Part shown: piece by piece, positions 14,312-16,848 of the stretch | Numbering within the stretch: position 1 is the first letter of the stretch | Layout of the letters: each line of letters starts with the position of its first letter | NCBI GenBank assembly: GCA_030538335.1 | Contig: JAUNUE010000019.1 | Coordinates: 1-16,848, forward strand | Direction: 5' to 3' | Length of the DNA stretch: 16,848 nucleotides | From: Allobrachymonas sp. | GTDB taxonomy: Bacteria > Pseudomonadota > Gammaproteobacteria > Burkholderiales > Burkholderiaceae_C | Position numbers and translations under genes: made by a program | Notes under the pieces: model-generated | The model's input: the letters and a program-made list of their open reading frames with translations, nothing else | What the model was told of the DNA's origin: nothing | Databases searched by the model: none

Positions 14312-16021
14312 TTACTCCTCAACACCCTCCACAATAAACTGAACTGACTGCTGCCCCTGCCAATTATTGATGTCCAGCCGATAGGCCAGGTGTGCGGTGG
14401 AGGGCAGTGGATCGGTACGGCCAAAGAAAATGCCGTCGACCAGGCTGCCCTGGTGGCGCAGTTGCAGCTTGAGGTGCTTTTCGCCCACCAGGCGCTGTTG
14501 CAGCACCTCCAGATGTTCGCTGAACACGGGGGCGTCAAACCCTTGTCCCCAGATGCCCTGTTGCAGGGTGGCGGCCACATCGGTGCGCCGGTATTGGGCA
14601 GGGAGTGCGCCGTCGGTCTGTGCGGTGCGTTGCAATGTGGCAGCATCGAGCCATTCGTCCGCGATGCGGGCCAGCGCCGCTTCAAACACCGGAAAGTGTT
14701 CACGCGCCACAGTGCAACCCGCTGCTGCGGCGTGGCCGCCAAATTTCAGCAGCACGCCGGGGTGGCGCTTGGCCAGTAGATCGAGCGCATCGCGCAGGTG
14801 AAAACCTGTAATTGAACGCCCCGAGCCTTTGATTTCGTGTGCCTTGCCTGCGGCACCGCTGGCCGCAAACACGAACGTAGGGCGGTGCAGTGCGTCTTTG
14901 ATGCGCGAGGCCACAATGCCCACCACGCCTTCGTGAAAACGCTCGTCAAACACGCTGATGGCGGCAGGAGGTGTGGCGTTGGCGTCAAACAGTTCTTCGG
15001 CCAGTGCAAACGCCTGCTCGCGCATGCCGCCCTCGGTCTCGCGCCGTTCGCGGTTGATGGCATCCAGCTCTTGCGCCAGTTGCGCGGCGCGGGTGGCATC
15101 ATCGGTCAGCAGCAGCTCGATACCCAAGGCCATATTGGCGAGCCGCCCGGCAGCGTTGATGCGCGGCCCCAAGGCAAAACCCATGTCGAAGGTGGAGGCC
15201 GCCTGCACCGGGCGGCGTGCCACAGCAAACAGTGCTGCCATGCCGGCAGGCATCTGCCCGGCGCGGATGCGTTTGATGCCTTGTGCCACCAGCCTGCGGT
15301 TGTTGGCATCGAGCCGCACCACGTCGGCCACGGTGCCCAGCGCGACCAATGGCAAGAGGGTGTCAAGCCGTGGCTGCGCTTGTGCGGCAAACGCACCGCG
15401 GCTGCGCAATTCGGCGCGCAGCGCCAGCAGCACATAAAACATCACGCCCACACCCGCCAGGCTTTTGCTGGGGAAGGTGCAGCCCGGCTGGTTAGGGTTG
15501 ACCAGTGCATCGGCTTTCGGCAACGTGTCGCCGGGCAGGTGGTGGTCGGTCACCACCACTTGCATGCCCAGTTGCTGCGCGTGCGCCACGCCTTCCACGC
15601 TGGCGATGCCGTTGTCCACCGTGAGCAAGAGTTGCGCGCCGGTGGCATGTACCCGATCAGCAATTGCGGCGGTCAGGCCGTAGCCATCGGTGATGCGGTT
15701 GGGCACCAGATAACTGGTGTGCCGCGCCCCCAGCAGGCGCAGGCCACGCAAGGCAACAGCGCAGGCGGTGGCGCCGTCGCAGTCGTAATCGGCTACCACA
15801 CAGATATGCTGGTCGGCCGCAATGGCATCGGCCAGCAGACGCGCGGCTGTTTCGCTGCCCGCCAGTGCTGTGGGCGATAGCAGGTGCGTCATGGCGTCGT
15901 CAAGCTCAGCGACGCTGGTAATGCCGCGTGCGGCGTACAGCCGGGCCAACAGGGGGTGGATGCCCGCCTGCTCCAGCGCCCAGCAACTGCGGGGGGGAAC
16001 GTCACGGGGAATAATGCGCAT
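14312..16021 (-). CDS. recJ: Single-stranded-DNA-specific exonuclease RecJ
   Basis: Protein of 569 residues, typical of bacterial RecJ. The DHH-type phosphoesterase motifs occur in order: VVADYDCDGATA (76-87), LTVDNGIAS (133-141), TDHH (158-161) and LGTVADVV, followed by GPRINAAGR. The DHHA1 domain has KGSGRSI and KFGGHAAAAG, and a C-terminal OB-like domain follows. It degrades single-stranded DNA 5' to 3' in recombination and mismatch repair. The ATG at 16021 (MRIIPRD) gives the family N-terminus. The frame continues open to 16780, but that part is antisense to lolC. No Shine-Dalgarno is evident. A possible promoter is GTGACA (16077-16072), 16-base spacer, TGTATT (16055-16050) on the minus strand. 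Confidence 0.95.
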   Translation of the reverse strand: MRIIPRDVPPRSCWALEQAGIHPLLARLYAARGITSVAELDDAMTHLLSPTALAGSETAARLLADAIAADQHICVVADYDCDGATACAVALRGLRLLGARHTSYLVPNRITDGYGLTAAIADRVHATGAQLLLTVDNGIASVEGVAHAQQLGMQVVVTDHHLPGDTLPKADALVNPNQPGCTFPSKSLAGVGVMFYVLLALRAELRSRGAFAAQAQPRLDTLLPLVALGTVADVVRLDANNRRLVAQGIKRIRAGQMPAGMAALFAVARRPVQAASTFDMGFALGPRINAAGRLANMALGIELLLTDDATRAAQLAQELDAINRERRETEGGMREQAFALAEELFDANATPPAAISVFDERFHEGVVGIVASRIKDALHRPTFVFAASGAAGKAHEIKGSGRSITGFHLRDALDLLAKRHPGVLLKFGGHAAAAGCTVAREHFPVFEAALARIADEWLDAATLQRTAQTDGALPAQYRRTDVAATLQQGIWGQGFDAPVFSEHLEVLQQRLVGEKHLKLQLRHQGSLVDGIFFGRTDPLPSTAHLAYRLDINNWQGQQSVQFIVEGVEE

Positions 16022-16049
16022 GGTGAGTGAAGATACAGCAGAAACAGAA

Positions 16050-16077
16050 AATACAAAGAACCACCCGATATTGTCAC
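16050..16077 (-). promoter_or_regulatory. Possible recJ promoter
   Basis: Minus strand -35 GTGACA (five of six matches to TTGACA), 16-base spacer, -10 TGTATT (four of six matches to TATAAT), in the 126-base divergent gap with lolC. It would leave a leader of about 20 bases. Consensus matching is the only support. Confidence 0.35.
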
Positions 16078-16147
16078 GGAAAGTAGAGCCGCTGCGGATG
16101 CCGCTTGCCCCGTGCCACAATGCAGCCAGTTTTATCTTTGCTTGCTT

Positions 16148-16848
16148 ATGAAAATACCTTATGAGCTGCTGATGGGCTGGCGCTACACGCGGGCCGGGCG
16201 TGCGGCGCGGCGCAATGGTTTTGTCTCCTTCATTTCTGCGGCCTCGATGGTGGGCATTGCCTTGGGCGTGTGGGCGCTGATCGTGGTGCTGTCGGTGATG
16301 AACGGTTTTCAGAAAGAAGTGCGCGACCGCATGCTGAGCGTGGTCTCGCATATCGAAATCTACGAGTCGTTTGGCGAAGCGCTGCCCGATCCGGCTGCAG
16401 TGATGGCGCAAGTCCGCCAGAACCCGCAGGTGCTGGCCGCAGCGCCGTTTGTGGCGGGGCAGTCGCTGCTGGTGCAGGGCGATGTGATGCGCGGCGTGAT
16501 GGTGCGCGGCATTGAACCCAGCCTGGAGCCGGAGGTGGTGGGTTCCGCTGCGGTGAACACCGAAGTATTGAAACGCCTGACGCCCGACGGCTTTGGCGTG
16601 GTGCTGGGCAAGCAGCTTGCCGCCACCATGGGCGTGCAGGAAGGCGATATGGTCACGCTGGTGGCGCCCAGCGGGCAGATCACCCCGGCGGGCGTGGCGC
16701 CGCGCTTCAAGCAGGTTACCGTAGTGGGCACGTTCGATTCCGGCCACTTTGAATACGACTCGGCCATGGCGATGATGCATGTGAACGATGCCGCCAAAAT
16801 CTACCGCGTAGCTGGCCCCACGGGCGTGCGGCTCAAGTTGAAGGATTT
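16148..16848 (+). CDS. lolC: Lipoprotein-releasing ABC transporter permease LolC/E (partial)
   Basis: The first 233 codons are present and the window ends inside the gene; the family length is about 400-420 residues. The N-terminus MKIPYELLMGWRYTR, then FVSFISAASMVGIALGVWALIVVLSVMNGFQKE with the first membrane segment, is the LolC/LolE signature. A periplasmic domain follows, with GVMVRGIEP, VVLGKQLAATMGVQEGDMVTLVAP and GTFDSGHFEYDSAMA. In the LolCDE complex it extracts outer-membrane lipoproteins from the inner membrane and passes them to LolA. It is divergent from recJ with no clear ribosome binding site. Whether it is a single LolC/E-type gene or one of a pair cannot be judged from this window. 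Confidence 0.92.
   Translation, partial: MKIPYELLMGWRYTRAGRAARRNGFVSFISAASMVGIALGVWALIVVLSVMNGFQKEVRDRMLSVVSHIEIYESFGEALPDPAAVMAQVRQNPQVLAAAPFVAGQSLLVQGDVMRGVMVRGIEPSLEPEVVGSAAVNTEVLKRLTPDGFGVVLGKQLAATMGVQEGDMVTLVAPSGQITPAGVAPRFKQVTVVGTFDSGHFEYDSAMAMMHVNDAAKIYRVAGPTGVRLKLKD

Noticed and set aside
16022..16780. Extended RecJ frame to 16780
   Set aside because: It is antisense to the well-supported lolC gene; RecJ begins naturally at 16021.

Overview
This is a GC-rich chromosomal window from a Gram-negative bacterium, most likely a betaproteobacterium of the order Burkholderiales (Comamonadaceae-like). The indications are the polA / small protein / homoserine kinase neighbourhood, the divergent recJ-lolC pair, the sequence style of the proteins, and CTAGAAT-type -10 boxes. 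The species cannot be named from the sequence alone.

Layout. (1) Positions 1-2585, all minus strand, hold a three-gene module: a GbsR/MarR-type regulator, a DCC-family (DUF393) thiol-disulfide protein and an NAD(P)-dependent SDR/epimerase-like protein. The regulator has its own terminator, and the DCC gene restarts from its own promoter. Both promoters carry the same dyad (CAGA-W-ATTTCTG) at the same place, overlapping the end of the -35 box and the spacer. (2) Positions 2586-2991 hold no gene but two nested palindromic elements. (3) Positions 2992-4911 encode a YhgE/Pip-family membrane protein with a long Gly-rich heptad coiled coil; a perfect 12-bp palindrome of TetR-operator type lies upstream. 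(4) Positions 5304-8212 are a plus-strand potGHI-type polyamine (putrescine) ABC transporter without a substrate-binding protein gene. (5) Minus strand: a HIT-family protein (8235-8705), tRNA-Thr(UGU) with promoter and strong terminator, and DNA polymerase I (8988-11807). (6) Plus strand: a small lipoprotein resembling DUF2782, homoserine kinase ThrB, and a YghU/YfcG-like glutathione S-transferase. (7) A 132-bp REP-like palindromic composite separates the GST gene from convergent recJ (minus). (8) The window ends inside lolC (plus), divergent from recJ.

Most of the content is housekeeping. The accessory and most interesting part is the left third. The predicted regulatory logic is that the GbsR-type protein represses itself and the DCC(-SDR) unit through the shared operator. 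The regulator mRNA is probably leaderless, because its -10 box ends six bases before the ATG. Several unrelated palindromic repeats fill the gaps between genes (105-186, 1207-1227, 2692-2917, 14125-14256). I saw no CRISPR array, insertion sequence, prophage or rRNA.
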